From Edaphochlamys debaryana (taxonomy: Eukaryota; Chlorophyta; Chlorophyceae; Chlamydomonadales), in assembly GCA_016858145.1 (NCBI GenBank), contig JAEHOE010000092.1:310001-374000 (forward strand): a stretch of DNA of 64,000 nucleotides, read 5' to 3'. The notes beneath the pieces were generated by a model, which saw nothing but the letters and a program-made list of their open reading frames with translations, had not been told where the DNA came from and ran no database searches. Each line of letters opens with the position of its first letter. Position 1 is the first letter of the stretch. This document shows, in pieces, positions 24,801-37,931 of this stretch. The position numbers and the translations under genes were made by a program.

Positions 24801-27800
24801 GCCCAGCGGAAAACTCACTCGCAGGTGTCAGACGCCAAACAAGCGTCACGGCATGCCTCCCGACTGCCCGCGCTGAAGAGCTGCGTCAGGTCGTCACCAG
24901 CAAACTGGGCGCCGTCGACGCAAAAGAAGGGCCCTGAACGAACGGAACGGGCGGGGTGCCAAGCAGTAGGCTATGAGCGGTTCAAAATAAACGTACACGT
25001 GTTTGTGATGCACCAGGTCCTCGCTTGTCATCCTCACCGTAGTTTGGAACGGGAAAGCACGTGGCCACAACGCCAGTGGTTGCGCCAGTGACACCATCCG
25101 GGCCGTTCAGGACGTTGGCCTTTGCCCAGCATTGGCCGTCCACTGCAGGTAGGTCGGGTTACCAAGGGGATGTGTCAGCGGATGGGGGATGCAGCCAACG
25201 GCATACGCCGGTCGGGGCACTTGGCAGTGCGGGCAGGGACGATGTGCTTACCGCCACCATTGTCAGCCCTGTAGGCGTAGAACTGACAGCCCGAAGTCGA
25301 TTTGCAAAAGGCGGCGCATGCCTCGTGCAATGGAGCTACGATTGCGCTGGAAGCAACGTTGGTGCCGCGTACATCGAACGAGGCAGCGCAGTATTGGCCG
25401 AGTCCTGCGCGCAGGCATCATTGCACGCACACACGTGCATCACCAACAAGCGAGTGCACACATCTACCGCTCGGGTAATTGCGGTAGGCTGCTGTATTGG
25501 CTTACCAACGCGCTCAAAGTGGAAGGTCTGAAGTGGAGTTGCCGAGCATGGCGAAAGCATGACTCCACCGTACATAACTTGCAGGCATTTGGTGACGGAG
25601 GTGGTGCTGCCGACTGCTGTCACAGTCATCCTCGGCCTCGCGTCCGTGGCCCATTGCATAGGGGGGGAGGAGTCTACATGCATATGCGGGTAAGGCGGGT
25701 TTGAATTGATGAGGGGCCGGGTGAGTGCCACTGTCCCATACAAACCACAACCTATCTACATAATATCATGACCAGAGGCTGTCTTTCATCACACATGCAC
25801 TCTCACCAGGGATGATGAAGCCCGGAAGCTCAAAGATCTGCGAGGTTGATCGGGCAAAAGCGAGGCAAGAGGTTCTTGCCTTACTGGGGTGGGTGGTGTG
25901 GATGGTTCATTGCTTGCATGTTTGGATTGAGACAAAGGTAGTAATGGCAGAGCCAGTCCAGAAGCGAGCTCCGCCCCGCACCTGCGCCGTATAGTCACCA
26001 GCCATCCAGCACTTGGTGGTCTGGACCCAGACTCCACTGTCACTCCAAGACTTGAACACCTCCCAGCAGTCGGAGGGGCTGGACCTCGGGCGAAGCGTGA
26101 ATGCCCTACACAGGCGCAAATGTTGTAAGGTCTAATGAGTGCTTCAATGGCATCAGGACGCAGGTAGAGGGTCAGCAGAATGGTTTCGCACCTGTGGCTG
26201 TAGTCCATCAGGACCTGGAACGTCTGGGTGGCCAAGTTGTTGATGCAAGCGCTCGTCGTGATTGGCGTGATGCTGACTGTGGTTCCCGCAAGTGGTATGG
26301 CGGATGTGTTGGCCACCGTGAGGCAAAGGTTGAGCAAAGGACCGGCGGCAACACGAAGGCGGTAGAAGGGTGCGGCGCCTGCAGTGCAGACGAAGGTGCC
26401 GGCAGGCGTCCAAGTCAGAGCTGATAGAGAGAGAGCTGGTCACCTTGACTCACCCACGACCTCAAACCGGAACGACTGGCTGCGGGAGGGATCACAGTCC
26501 CAGATCTGGAGGTTGCCGGTTGACGAAACCTCAAGACACTTGTTGGGTGCCAGGCGGGACCTGATGGCCATTGTGGCGCTGCTCAGGAACGGCACATCTG
26601 CAGATCAAGGAGGGGCAGTGTTGATAAGGTGGGCCACGTTTTATTAGAGGGAAATGAAGGGAGCGCCGCACAATAACTCCGGAACCATACCCTCCCTGGT
26701 GTTATACCGGCTAGCCACTTACTCGTGGTCTGACTGGTCCAGATGACCTCGCCCCTGGGGTTCAGGAGGTTGAGGTCCCCATCGTTGGTCAGGATGAGCC
26801 GAATGTTCCCCACAAAGACGGGGAACTGGGCGTTGTGGACAAAAGTGCCAATCATGTTGGTTGTGCTGCCTTCCGGCCCATTGAGAACGAGGCGCCCGTC
26901 CTGGCTTAGAGTCATGCTGGTGTATGGCCCGACGGTGCCCGAGCACCAGAGACGTCCACCGCTACTGCCGGTAGCATAGACACACAGGTTGCCGTCCTCC
27001 TCCTGTGCGGACAAAGCCATGTACCATGACAGTGGGAGTGAGACTTGGCCATCGTGCAAGCTGCCGGTTGGCTCCCTGTTTTCAGCCTTACCATTCGGAG
27101 CATCTTGGTGCGGTCCCGGGACCACAGGTAGCTGCACATGCCCATGCCCACGTACAGGCCTGCAGCGTTGTGAAAATGGACTGATACAGGGGCGGTCTGC
27201 AGAGATCTGAAAATCTTTAACCCGCTTACCGCAGCGGAACCGTTTGGTATCCCAGTCATCAGCTGTGTGCACATCGTCAAGTACAACGATCATGCGCGCG
27301 TGAGAAGGCGTGTGCTTGTGACTGGGGTTCACAACTCAGTAGTAGGCTCCCCAGCTGCTGCCCAGCTGCCAGGTAGAGGCGGGGTACGTAAGCACGCACC
27401 TGACTCGTAAAGGCCCGAGTCGATGCCGGGGGCCGCGCTGGACCCCTTTCCCGCTGTCAGACTGTACACCTTGAGCTCGCACGTGCCGTCTGCCCAGCGG
27501 TAATTCCAAACATCGCAGCCTGTCGTGGACGCACAGAGATAGCCGCAATGCTCTGGGCTTCCAACATTGCTCTTGTACATGTAATCCTGTCCCCATGCTC
27601 GCCGGTCCCGCGAAACTGTCCACCCTGCGTGCGAACAACAAGACCGTGCGCATCAGGCAATGCACCACACCATCGCCTCCAGGCCGGGCGGGCGTGTTGC
27701 AAGCATACTGACAGGCAGACAACCAACCCTAGCGTGTCCCTGATGTCCCTGCACCCGAGTCCCTGCAGCATCGCCCTTACTCGGGGCACGAATGCCAGGC

Positions 27801-30800
27801 GATGCGCAGATGTCGATTGCTGTAGGACAAATGGGCTTCTCTGGGTTGCTGCGCAGCTCTGTCATGAAGATGTCTGCAGGTTGATGATGGATGAAGAACA
27901 TACAGCAAGTGAGTTGAGAGCCCTTCAGTGTCCATACAAGTACTATCAACACGCCCAGGCCAGAACCTACCCTGGTCCTGCCAGTCCAGCTGTCCACTCG
28001 ACCAGATGTTCAGACCAGACGGGTATTGAACGTTTATAACTCCGGTGGCATCGTCCACCACCATTCTGCATGGTTTTGGAAGGATGCATTTGAATGGCAG
28101 GCGGACCTCAAACCAATTAGTCCTGCTTTGGACAAGCATACCCGGCTTACCGGAACGGTCCATTTGCGACTGGGTCTGCCGGCGCTACTGCCGGGTTGAA
28201 TGTTCCCAGAGTAAACGAGTTCACGCCTCGTGCGTTGGTCGCAATCCAGGATCCGTCGCTGCGGAGAATGATGCTGGGGGCGGCATTGGTGCCCGCACTC
28301 TTGATGTAGTATTTGTAGTAGGGTGTGTCCGATGCTGGGGACACCCCATCTGTGCTTCTGTACACTGCCAGGTTCCCATCCCTTCCCATAACGAGGACGA
28401 AGGTCCGCTTTGACGACCAGAGTCTGCACGACCAAGTCCGGAGCAACTCAGCGGTTTGTCAACAACTAGATTCAATTTCAAGCCACGGTGCGTTTCCCGG
28501 CTTGCTAGCCTTCATCTTCACCTGTTGCAGGGCCTGTACCAAGCAAATAAAGACAAGATGCGGGTCAGCGACAAGGTTGCAGCTTCCATCATTAAAGTTT
28601 TCCAGTACGGCACATACCAGCGGAGGTCCCAGTCGGTTTCATAGGGGCTGGGGTACAGGCCGCAGCGGGGACTGGTGTACGAATGCGGAAGGCACTCGCG
28701 GATGGACGTTGGGCAGGGGGGCGCATGAGGGTGGGCTGTAAGATACGGCCACTCGTCTGCAGGTTGTCACAAAACGCTCTATAATAAGCGGTCATCAAGT
28801 GCAATGGGCCTTCATGAATTGCTTGGTCATCTTCCGTACCGGCAAGCATCCAAGTGTCGGGTGAGGTCCATGCAATGATCTTCGGTGTAAAGCATACCCC
28901 ACATGAAGTATCTTCTCGTATGGCAAGGAAAACGCCTGCGGGATTATCTAGGAATCCGAATCGCTCGTTGCTGGCGATGACAGAGACGGTGTGGTTGCCG
29001 GGGTCAACTGTGCCAAGCGGTACTTCGACGTTGCTGCTGAAGCTGTTCTGGTCGTTCTTAACAAACTTCCCATCAAAGAAGATCGTGCACATGTTGTCGC
29101 AAGATATCAGCACGCTCAGTGGCGCGGACACCGTGACCGTGAAGGTGTGGATGTAAGTGGCAAACTCTCCCGCACGAGCAATGGCTTCAGCCCCCGGGCT
29201 GGTCCACAAGTAACGGAAGGTTGTGTTCGTGGTGTCACCGTCGATGAGGGACTTGCTTGGCCATGGCCCATCACCGTACTTGACAACATCATACACAGGC
29301 CCTGCAGCACGCGCACGGCTTGCGTGAAGGCTGCGCAAAGTTTGACGCACGACGACCGTCAGCCAGCCAGGAAGGCTCATTCCTTACCTGGCAAATACGC
29401 AGGGCAGATGGCGTTGTTGGCGCGAGGCCAACCCGTGGCGGCGTTGGACGTGGCGCAGCCCGTGGAAGGCAGCACCACGCCCCGCTGCCCCGTGACACGG
29501 TCCATGCACATCCAGCTCCGGGCGTTCACAGCATCACAGAAGACCGGGAAGAGCTCCAGGTTGCCTCCCGTGCACCAGTTGACAGGGCGGGGACACTCTG
29601 CGAATGCACAAAGTGGACAAGCAAGCAAGGAGAATCAGGGCATGCCCTTGCGATCGTGGCTGGTGGTTGCACCCACAACTGGTAGCGGAACTGATTATCC
29701 GGGGGAGGAACCGCTCACCCGTCGGTGCTCCGGGCTCCAGAGACCAGCCCACTGTAATGTTCATGTATGGGGGCAGGGGCCCGAACGAGATGCTCTGGCC
29801 CGCGTCGGCAGAGTTGCAGGCGGTCAGCACAATCGAGGTGTTGGCGGCGGCGGGGGAGTCGAGGCAGAAGCGCGGGCCGAGGACGGGATCCAGAACGGGC
29901 TGGGGCACGATACGGTACGTTGAACTGTATAGGGAAGAGACCCAGGGTTCTTCATTTCAAGAAAACAAATACATGTGTGACTGTGGGCAACGCGTGCTGC
30001 AATTCTGTTTGTTAGCGCAGACCCACCCTTCTCCTGCCAGATTGAAGAGCGCCAGGTCCTGACTGGCCGCAGTTGTGTTGCATGCCTCAAACGTTGCGCG
30101 CGAGTTGGCAGTCGTGTTCCGCACAGTCAGGCACTGGCCCGCAGAGTCAGTGAGACGGTAGCGCCAGCCCCTCGCCGGCGGCATCCCTACGGTGAGGGGC
30201 CGTAAGCGCACATACAGGAAATCGAGATCGCCTTGAACTGACAAAGATAGGTGGCTGGAATGTCACATTGCACTTCGCGAAGGCTAGCTCACCAGGACGA
30301 CCGTAATCAAGCCAACGGAAGCGGGGCAGGGTCCGTGTAAGTGCACCGCTGGCCGCCAAGCCAGCACAGTCGGCGAGAACCGCGTTGGTATTACTAGCGG
30401 TTGACGAGCCGTTGATGGCTACGCAAAAGCTCGAGTTTGAGGGGCTGATAGCCCACAGCCTGCAAAGTAAGTCAAGGTAAGCATCAGCACGACAGGGTGC
30501 ATGATGTCTAAATGCTTGAAGCCGAACTCACCCGCTAGAATACTCAGTGACTCGAAACTGGTACAGCGGCTGCACCGCACAGTCGCCCAGCGCAATGCGG
30601 GTCCCAGCTGTGAGGGCTCCGTTCTCGGTGGTCCAGCACTTGCCCTGGCTCGACTTGATGTAGAATAGACCGCTTCCGAGCGTATCGGTCGGCTCTAGCA
30701 AGAAAGCGTAATCCTTGCCGGGCGTGTTGCAAGCCCACTGCTGCAGCACCATGCCGCTGGTGTGGGTGCCGTTGGTTGGCACCGCAATGCAGTTGCCGTC

Positions 30801-33800
30801 AACGGTGTTGGGAGCAATACGCGTGGTCTGCACGCCTGGAGGGTGGAAGCAAAAGGCACATAGAGATGAACAGATGGTTCCAGAGCACCAAAGCATCACC
30901 TTAGGATACTGCGTGCCCCCCTGACCCCTAGCCTGACTGCTCACCGTAAGAGGTCATCTCAGTGAGTCTGAAGATGGCATCCGCGCCCAAGTAGCAGTTG
31001 GTCGAGGCGGTTAACGAGCCATTAATAGAGCGGCCGCAGCGACCGTCGCCCAGTTGCATCATGAACGGCGGGCCCAGAGCGACGGGGCCAGACGCCTGCC
31101 GGGGACGGAGGAGCACCAATTGGTCAAAGGGGCTTGGCTATGACCAACGGATGTGCGGAACGAGAGGGCTAGCTGTTCAATGTTCCAGGCCTCACCTGGA
31201 ACTTGGGAGGAATGACAAACGACGGGTTGAGGGTGGTCTCCAGAATGCCCCTGATCTGGCCAACAACGACAAAGGCCCAGCGCTGGGGCAGCTGTGCATC
31301 CGGCACAGTAAGGGTGCTGTGGGTCACCCGGGCTCCGGTGATGTGAAAGGTAATCGTGTCGCCAGCTTTGACGCTGATTCGCAGCCGCTCCACGTTGTTG
31401 ACAGAGTCTGTAGGGCAGGGCAAACGCCTTTGAGCATGGATGCAACACAAACCCGCTGCAAGCAGCGGCGACAGTTTTACTGACCTTTGGCCACCGGGAA
31501 ACGCGTTCCGTTTCCGTTTAGCTCGTACTTCAGGTCCAGGTCGTTCACTAGCTGCGTGCTGGCTGTAGGAGAAGCGGGGTAGTCGTTCCACACCAGGACA
31601 GCTGCGACAGTCCTGTATGTAAGAGGCAGCAGGGGGACACAGGTAGATAGGAAGATTGAAATCGTAGTTCGAGTGTGGCTGTTGAGACCATGGGGCGGCG
31701 CCTGCGTACAAAGCAAAGCAGCGCTGACAGCTCTTGTTGGCTCACCCGTTTGCTGAGGCGCGGATGCCTCGAAGGGAAATGGTTTCGTTCGCCCGGATGG
31801 TGCCCCCGTCCGCAACCTGGAGCCGCATGCCCGGCGGAGTGACTCCCATCAGCGGCAGAGAGCCGCTCAGGTCGAGGCGCCCCCAGCCCTGCACACGGTT
31901 CGTTTGGCAGGGCCGCGGGTAAGCAACTAATAACCAATGAAAACGTATGGGCCAGCAGGCAATAGCCCAGCTCAAGCAACCGCCGCAGTATGGACCCTGC
32001 TTGCCTGCATGCCGTCGGGAGCTGAGCCCATGTTCACTGCACGGTTCCGCGCATAGCCACTCCTCAAGTCCTCCGCACCGGCGACTGCCACTGCCTGCGC
32101 AAATAATCAAGGTAAAGCCAGTGGCACGCGCGGTGCCGCTATCATGCACCAGGTCATCTAGGCCACTGCTGCCAGTCTCTACACCTTATCATGAGCCACG
32201 TTAAATCCTTCCAGGGTGTTCGGGGTTGTCGCACGCACCTTTAGCAGCATGCCCGAGGGCGTGAAGTTGGCTGAGGAGGGACCATTGATAGAGCCTTCGG
32301 GATAGTATCCGTCCCTGGGGGGAACCATACACAAAATGGGCGGTGTAAAAAAGAAAAGCGGACACAGAAGCCAGCGGTTTCTGGGCAACTCATCTACGCG
32401 AGCTTGCAGGTGCCGGCTCGCCGTGCCACGGCAGCCGTACCATTGGGGCACATACCACGTTTGTTGGCCACCCCCTAGTACCAGCCATCTGACCTGAAGT
32501 ACTGCCGCATCATAGCCAGGTGGCCCGCTGCCTGTCATTCTCGAGTGAAAGATAGAGCGGGAGCTTGGTTAGAAAGCACCTTGCTGTGCTCAGTGACAAC
32601 AAAGTGAACGCAAAGCGTTTCATTCCTGAGGCTTAAGCCCCAGCATGCGTGGTCCCTAGCTGTACGCTTGGACCTTGGCCCGAGAGAAGCAGTCGTCCGT
32701 GCTCACCGCCGCCGCAGAAACAGAAGTCCCTGCAGCAGGTCAGGCGGGAGAAGGGACGGCTGAACCGCTGGTCGCAAGCTCACACATTGGTCATTTAGTT
32801 ACATGCATCCAGACCGACAGAGCACTCATGCATATTAACGTAGTTACGGCTCACCAGATCGCTCGCTGGTGGAGGTGAGGCAGGTTGTCCCTGTGGGAAT
32901 TATGCAACATGGGACATGTCGTACGTAGGCCCCTTCATCCCCAACGGACTCCTTAACTGTGTGCGGCATCGGCTGATACCTGACAACGTGTTGCTTGGTA
33001 AACCTGGGGTAGCAAGCCCCGTAACAACCGACTGGCCTGCAGCAGCGCAACAGGCTTAATCCTAATCATTTATCACAGAAAGGGCATGGCCACCTGGTAG
33101 CTCGAGCGCGCAACAGCAAATAAAAGCCCGTATCACTTCAATCGGTACTTCGACGGACCTGGGGCCACGAGGTCTGCGGGCGTGAAAGAAAGAAATCAGA
33201 GGTGCGTCACGGTTGTCACCACCAATAGTGGTCAGCAAAGCTAACAGCTGATCATGGACGGCATGCCAGCGGTAACCAGTAACACCGTGACGTTATCGTC
33301 GCCTCACCTGGCTTGATGCGGCCATCTGCTGTGGGGCCGTAGCTAGATGTATCAGCAATGGCATTGATCCCGAACTGAGACACAGGGCTGGTACGGGTAT
33401 CATTGAAGTAGTACAGCTGAACTGGTGTCGGGGCAAAGGTGGCCGTGTCGTTCAGCAGCTTCTGGCCTTGGGACTGCAATTGAGGTAAAAGGATTGATTG
33501 AGGGAAAGGGGTATGTAAATTTAAGGATGTAAGAGAACTACACGTGGATCTCAGACAAGGACAGCTAGGAGTTGTAGAGGTCCGGGCTACCCGGGACAAG
33601 GGGGGCGGCGCCATGCAGCAGAAACGAGCGTGCACCTCATGTAAGACACCGCCTAAACCGCACCTGAGTGATGAATGCGAACACCGTGTTCTTGCCGAAA
33701 GCGGCAATGGGCGCCTGTGGGCTGACTGGCAGCAGCTCATCGCTGTCCCTCATGAAGAGAATCGCCACGCCGCCAACCGCCGCCACGTTAGTTGCGCGCA

Positions 33801-36800
33801 CAGTGTTTGTGCACGTGGCGCCGGCCGAGGCCGCCAGGTTCACGAGCACGACCTTGCCAGAGAAGGTGGCATTGCCGCCCACCAGCGCGGTGCACGCGTG
33901 CACGGGGTTGGCGGGAACCACGTCCACAACCCGCGCCGGAACCTAGGGTTGGTCAAAGCAGGGTCGAGCGGAGTGAGCCCGGTTAAAGGCCAATGTGCAA
34001 GTTCGGGCCCAAACCGTGGTAGTTCTTCCGATAAGAGTCTCCCTGCTATACTCGCTCCCGGCTCAGCCCGTGGTTCTTCATCTATTAGATACGCGCATTC
34101 GTGGTCCTTTCATATGGAGTTGCCCTCCCCCACGAGGGACACTGCAGCGACGCCTGACATAATCCGCTTGGCGCGCAGCTCACCAGCGTGGAGAGCCGTG
34201 TGGCCCACTGCGCAAAAGCTCCCGTGGGCCCAGAGTACGGATGGAACTGGGGCGACCGACAGGACCAAAACGACAGGCAGGGTTGGTCAACATTCACGGC
34301 ACAACATTGTACGGCATTGGATTGACAAGGGGCCTGAAGTCTGAGGCTTAGGACTTCCCCATTTGCGGACCCAAACCTACGCACCGCGCGACCTACCGGA
34401 CTCGGAACCGCCGTGGAACGGTTGACCAAGAACACGAATTGCTCCCGGACCGCGTACGAGTTGATGTCAGGGGCCACTTGAGCCAGCGAGGATCCCACGG
34501 CGAGCGTGTTCTGAGAGATGGGGCGAAAGGTAGGGTTGGCCTCAGGTGGGCTCTTGGGTCCTGTCTGCTTGCTAGCTTCCATTTGACTGGTGTCGGCCCA
34601 TAATAGAGACATACCTTGGCGTTAGCCGGACTGGATACGGTTGACCGAAGGTTGACATTTATACCTAGCATGCGTAGACGCGGAGAGGGTCATATCAAGG
34701 CGCACGGTGCTTTTCAAACAGAATCCACGTGCAGGCCTTGTTTACCTATCATGCCTTCCCGTACCCCAGGTGTCTAGACGAGGGCTTACCCTGGTTGCCC
34801 GCTGCTACGACGGACAGCCAGCCCGGGTCGCGCCACGCGAATGCATCATAGGCCGAAGCGGTGTCGTCATAGGCGGTGCCGGCAAGACCGGCGTTGCCCC
34901 AGCTGTCAGAGCCAATGCGGGCACCCGCACTCGTGTGAAACTGCGCATCAGGATAGATTGGGGGAACTTGATCAAGTACGATGTATGATTGAGCAGGGAC
35001 AAACTCTGAAAGCCCCCTTTTCCCTGACCGCTGTACGGAAGAGTTTCCAGGGCCGGCCTCACCGGCAGGATCTTCTGAGTTGGCGGGGTTGGCACCGAGT
35101 AGGTGAGGTTGCCCGAGTTCCAGACGGTCTGGAAGACGCTGAGGCGTGCCATGGGGGCAGCTCCCGTGGAGAGCTCGTTCCTGAAGGCCGCGTCACCAAG
35201 CAGGCTGGTGGATCCCGCAACTGATGCGGCCGAAGCGGTGCCTACAGAGGTCGGCAGGGGCCGACACACGGAAGGGGATGGCATCACTGTTCGATCGCCC
35301 GTGTACTTGAAAGGCCCTGCTATTGCTATTGAGTTGAGTTATCACGCCCTGCACCGCGTGTGACCCAAAGCCTACCGTGGCCAACACTGTCACCAAACGT
35401 TGCCGTGGCTGGGGTGCAAGTGAAAGGCGGGCACAGCAGCGGGTGACATGTCCTTAGCATGGGGTGGAAACGCTTGAAATGAACATTGTCAGCGAAACTC
35501 CTGCGGCCTTAACATCTTCTGACCTCCGTCAAACTACTTACCCGGCATGGTGTACTGCACGATCTTGCGATGATCGGGGAACCTAATCGACTTGAGATCG
35601 GTGGCGTTGGGAACCACCAGCGGGCTGACCATTATGTACGGCTTGATCACGTCATCGTAAAAGGTGCAGAGCTTGAGATCCTGGGACGCAAGTGAGCGTC
35701 CGGGCCGAGTGGGGTGGTATCGGCTGGGATACAATTGCATTTGTGTGCTAAACCTCTAGGTGTAGCACGGCTCGGCAATGTGGCTAATCACACGCAATGT
35801 CACCACGGCCGTACTCGAACCGCAAACTTACAACGCCCGTGTCGGTCACCTGCGTAAGCACCGCACAACGCAAAGAAGACAGGCTCAGTGGTGGGCACGT
35901 CTTAAACCTGCGGGGCGCTTGTAGTCATGGCAAGGACGTCTGCGCCCGTACGTGAAACTTTGGTACTTGCTCACCCCAACAATCTCCCTGTTCCCCATCA
36001 CTCCAGCCTGCCAGTACGGGCGCATCCTCGACGTTGTGTTAAGGTTCAGGTCCCGGGTCAGACCCCCTGAGGCATGGTCGGCGTGGGGATGCAAGGGCAT
36101 GCATGGATGTTAGAGGCAGCGACGCGACCCCTTGCAAACCCATGGCGAGCACCCCTGCGGTGCATACCCGGCAGTGGGTGTGATCAGGCTCACCCGACTG
36201 GATAATCCAGCCTGCCACTGCGTTGTGGGGCTCCTGCCTGCTGAGGGGCTTGATCCATGACACCTCGTGCCGGGCCGCCAGCCACGCCAGACCGGGCTCC
36301 ATGTCCTGAGAGAGTGAGGGAACACCCCGGTTCAGCCCCAACAGCGCGGCGCTTCTCAGCTAGGTACTTGCCCATCCAGCACACGCCACCGCGAGTCCGC
36401 GCCGCTAAAATGACCCTCAACTCCGGCCCCAGCCCCAACGATCCGCAAACGTTCAATCCCTGCTCCCCTATCTATTTACGCCGGAGGCCTACCTCAGGGC
36501 ACATGTAGACGTGCAGCCACCTAAATCCGCTGCCGCTGTCGTGGAGCGCCTCGTCCCTGGCGTGGGGCCAGCACGGGTCCTTACTGGCACCCTCAGTACG
36601 ACCCAAGGCAGTGGCCAGGCCGGACATCATCGAGCTTGTGAGCTCCTGCAGGGTCGCGTGTGGTACGGAGGCCACAATCTGTACGGCAGTGCCCAGCAGG
36701 GGCGGTGGGCTGACATCCGGTCCAGCGGACGTGAAGAGAGACCGCAGGCGAAAGCTTGCACTGCCGGCGGTGTTGGGGCGCCAGCCTTGAACGCTGTGTA

Positions 36801-37931
36801 GTGGAGACCCGGGGGAGAAGAGGTGCTCCTCGCTGTCCTCCTCTGCAGGCTCAAGGCTCGTGACCTCAGCAGCCCGCCGCCTACGCCGTGACATTTCCTG
36901 CCCAGCAGCCTCCGCCACACGGACAGCCTCGGGTGACATCTTGAGATTGGCATCGTACTCAGCCTAGAAGGGAGGGGCACGACACGGGGCCAACGTCCGA
37001 GGGCGCGAACGACAATGCTTGGCACCCCGATTACGCAACCCGGGTGGGCGCCAAGCACCCCAAGGCCCAGGCGCCAGGACCCAAGCCCCGCGCTTGGGAT
37101 AGCCGTTCCGCAACATGGTCAAGGATCACACCCCAAACCCCGCCCACCCATCCCTTGATCCCATCCGCCCGCCCGCCCACTCACCACCAGGGCTCCGTGG
37201 CGGCTGCCGTACGTGGCCACGGCCGCAGGCGCAGCGTAGACCAGGACCGTGGAGGGGTCGGCGAAGGACAGGATCTGGGCGCCACCCAGGCGGACCAGGT
37301 CGTCGCGCAGGGCGACCACGGTGCCTGTGTGTGGGTGTGTGTGGTGGTGGGGGGGGGGGGGGGTATGGCAAAGAGGGATGACACGCTTCCAAGCCTGGCT
37401 TGCCGTACGCACCGACACCCGTACGCCACATGGTGGTGTTGTGGTGGACGAGCATTGGCACAGTCCGAGCCAGGCCCGGCCTCCAGACACATTCAGTGAC
37501 CGAGAAAGATCTCCGCGGGCAGGCCCTTCCACCACGCACCTTCCCGGAATCTGACAAGGAAAAGGCGGGGCGTGGCGCTAGAGCCCGCATCAGAGCTTGG
37601 GAAGACCCCATCCTCCGCCGGCCTGGACAGTGCAAGGAGGAAGGGTGAGGTTAGCAGGGTGCTGCCGACGTAACCCTCAACCACGGAAGCCGTTGTGCAA
37701 GGGAGGCAAAGCCCACACGCCATGTCGCTCCGACCCCCGTCGTGCCCCTCACCTCAACCCCACTCTCCCGCTGCGCAGCTCCACGAAATTACGCGGCTGG
37801 ATTGACCCTGAGGTGATCCCTTCGGCGTCTGCTGCGCCCTGGGTGCAGAGCAGTGCAGCGGCCCCCAGCAGTGCGACCGCTAGGGCAGGCCCTCGGAGCA
37901 GCCGCCGCCCGGGCCCACGTGGGCCCAGCAT
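18611..37931 (-). CDS. Gene B: giant secreted subtilase with lectin-rich tail; carries an internal TGA
   Basis: There are 72 exons with the same order and phases as gene C. If the TGA discussed here is ignored, they join to 10,317 nt (3,438 residues). The start at 37931 (MLGPRGPG...) is chosen because it matches gene C and opens a signal peptide. S8 residues are D338 (VTDTGV), H398 (GHGTAS), N507 (AAGN) and S750 (GTSVSAAA). The codon formed by exons 22898-22933 and 22600-22665 is TG+A, a stop at codon 2617, where C has TGG. Read literally, the product loses about 820 C-terminal residues. Skipping the 36-nt exon 22898-22933 would keep the frame. One extra intron (24107-24192) is absent from C. 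It could be a pseudogene, a shortened protease or an alternatively spliced gene; I cannot decide from sequence alone. Confidence 0.8.
21975..24424 (-). other. Gene B exons 51-61, with extra intron and split-codon TGA
   Basis: Exons are 24193-24424, 23919-24106, 23796-23839, 23676-23707, 23578-23586 (9 nt), 23325-23437, 23056-23212, 22898-22933, 22600-22665, 22421-22503, 22203-22315 and 21975-22089. The first two correspond to one uninterrupted exon in gene C. The TGA is made by the last two bases of 22898-22933 and base 22665. The donor after 22203-22315 is GTTAGC, weaker than in C. Confidence 0.65.
24107..24192 (-). other. Intron present in gene B, absent from gene C
   Basis: An 86-bp GTAAGC...ACAG intron interrupts the reading FHPGPSG/RYSIRPRFD. 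At the same place gene C reads straight through as FHAGLSRWSIRP. The intron contains a short ggtgtata-type repeat. Without removing it, the gene B frame meets a stop directly after PSG. Confidence 0.75.
24567..28423 (-). other. Gene B bulb-lectin-, PAN- and ricin-type modules (exons 35-50)
   Basis: Exons are 28151-28423, 27971-28065, 27781-27873, 27400-27624, 27230-27262, 27092-27159, 26723-27002, 26454-26597, 26192-26378, 25982-26105, 25807-25837, 25506-25673, 25252-25404, 25038-25142, 24819-24933 and 24567-24694. GNIRLILTNDGDLNLLNPRG in 26723-27002 is a classic bulb-type lectin repeat. CLEVSSTGNLKIWDC in 26454-26597 is ricin-type. Exons 27400-27624, 25252-25404 and 24819-24933 have the Cys spacing of PAN/apple modules. 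Confidence 0.7.
28522..32314 (-). other. Gene B post-catalytic sandwich, ricin-like repeats, Cys-rich module and PA14-like domain (exons 21-34)
   Basis: Exons are 32185-32314, 32005-32094, 31746-31888, 31485-31612, 31196-31407, 30945-31095, 30532-30835, 30293-30459, 30027-30186, 29719-29924, 29388-29597, 28840-29301, 28618-28756 and 28522-28533 (12 nt). QGWGRLDLSG and LVNDLDLKY are typical of the subtilase C-terminal beta-sandwich. The exon at 32005-32094 ends at a GC splice donor, as in gene C. The PA14-like call for 28840-29301 (CDNMCTIFFDGKFVK) is tentative. Confidence 0.7.
32494..35849 (-). other. Gene B peptidase S8 domain with PA insert (exons 7-20)
   Basis: Exons are 35832-35849 (Asp, 18 nt), 35542-35680, 35376-35408 (His), 35063-35241, 34790-34940 (AAGN), 34615-34664, 34397-34510, 33664-33942 (PA domain), 33308-33473 (SSYGPTADGRIKP), 33159-33173 (15 nt, DLVAPG), 32980-33036, 32855-32890, 32707-32729 (23 nt, Ser) and 32494-32531 (AAGHLAMMRQYFR). 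All catalytic residues are present. The Ser motif reads SGTSVSAAA in place of the common SGTSMATP. Confidence 0.85.
35975..37931 (-). other. Gene B signal peptide and propeptide (exons 1-6)
   Basis: Exons are 37753-37931, 37540-37550, 37185-37324, 36493-36963, 36194-36305 and 35975-36066. Exon 1 encodes a hydrophobic leader (ALAVALLGAAALL) followed by FVELRSGRVGL. Exon 2 is the 11-nt microexon. Introns 1 and 2 are almost base-for-base identical to those of gene C. Confidence 0.75.
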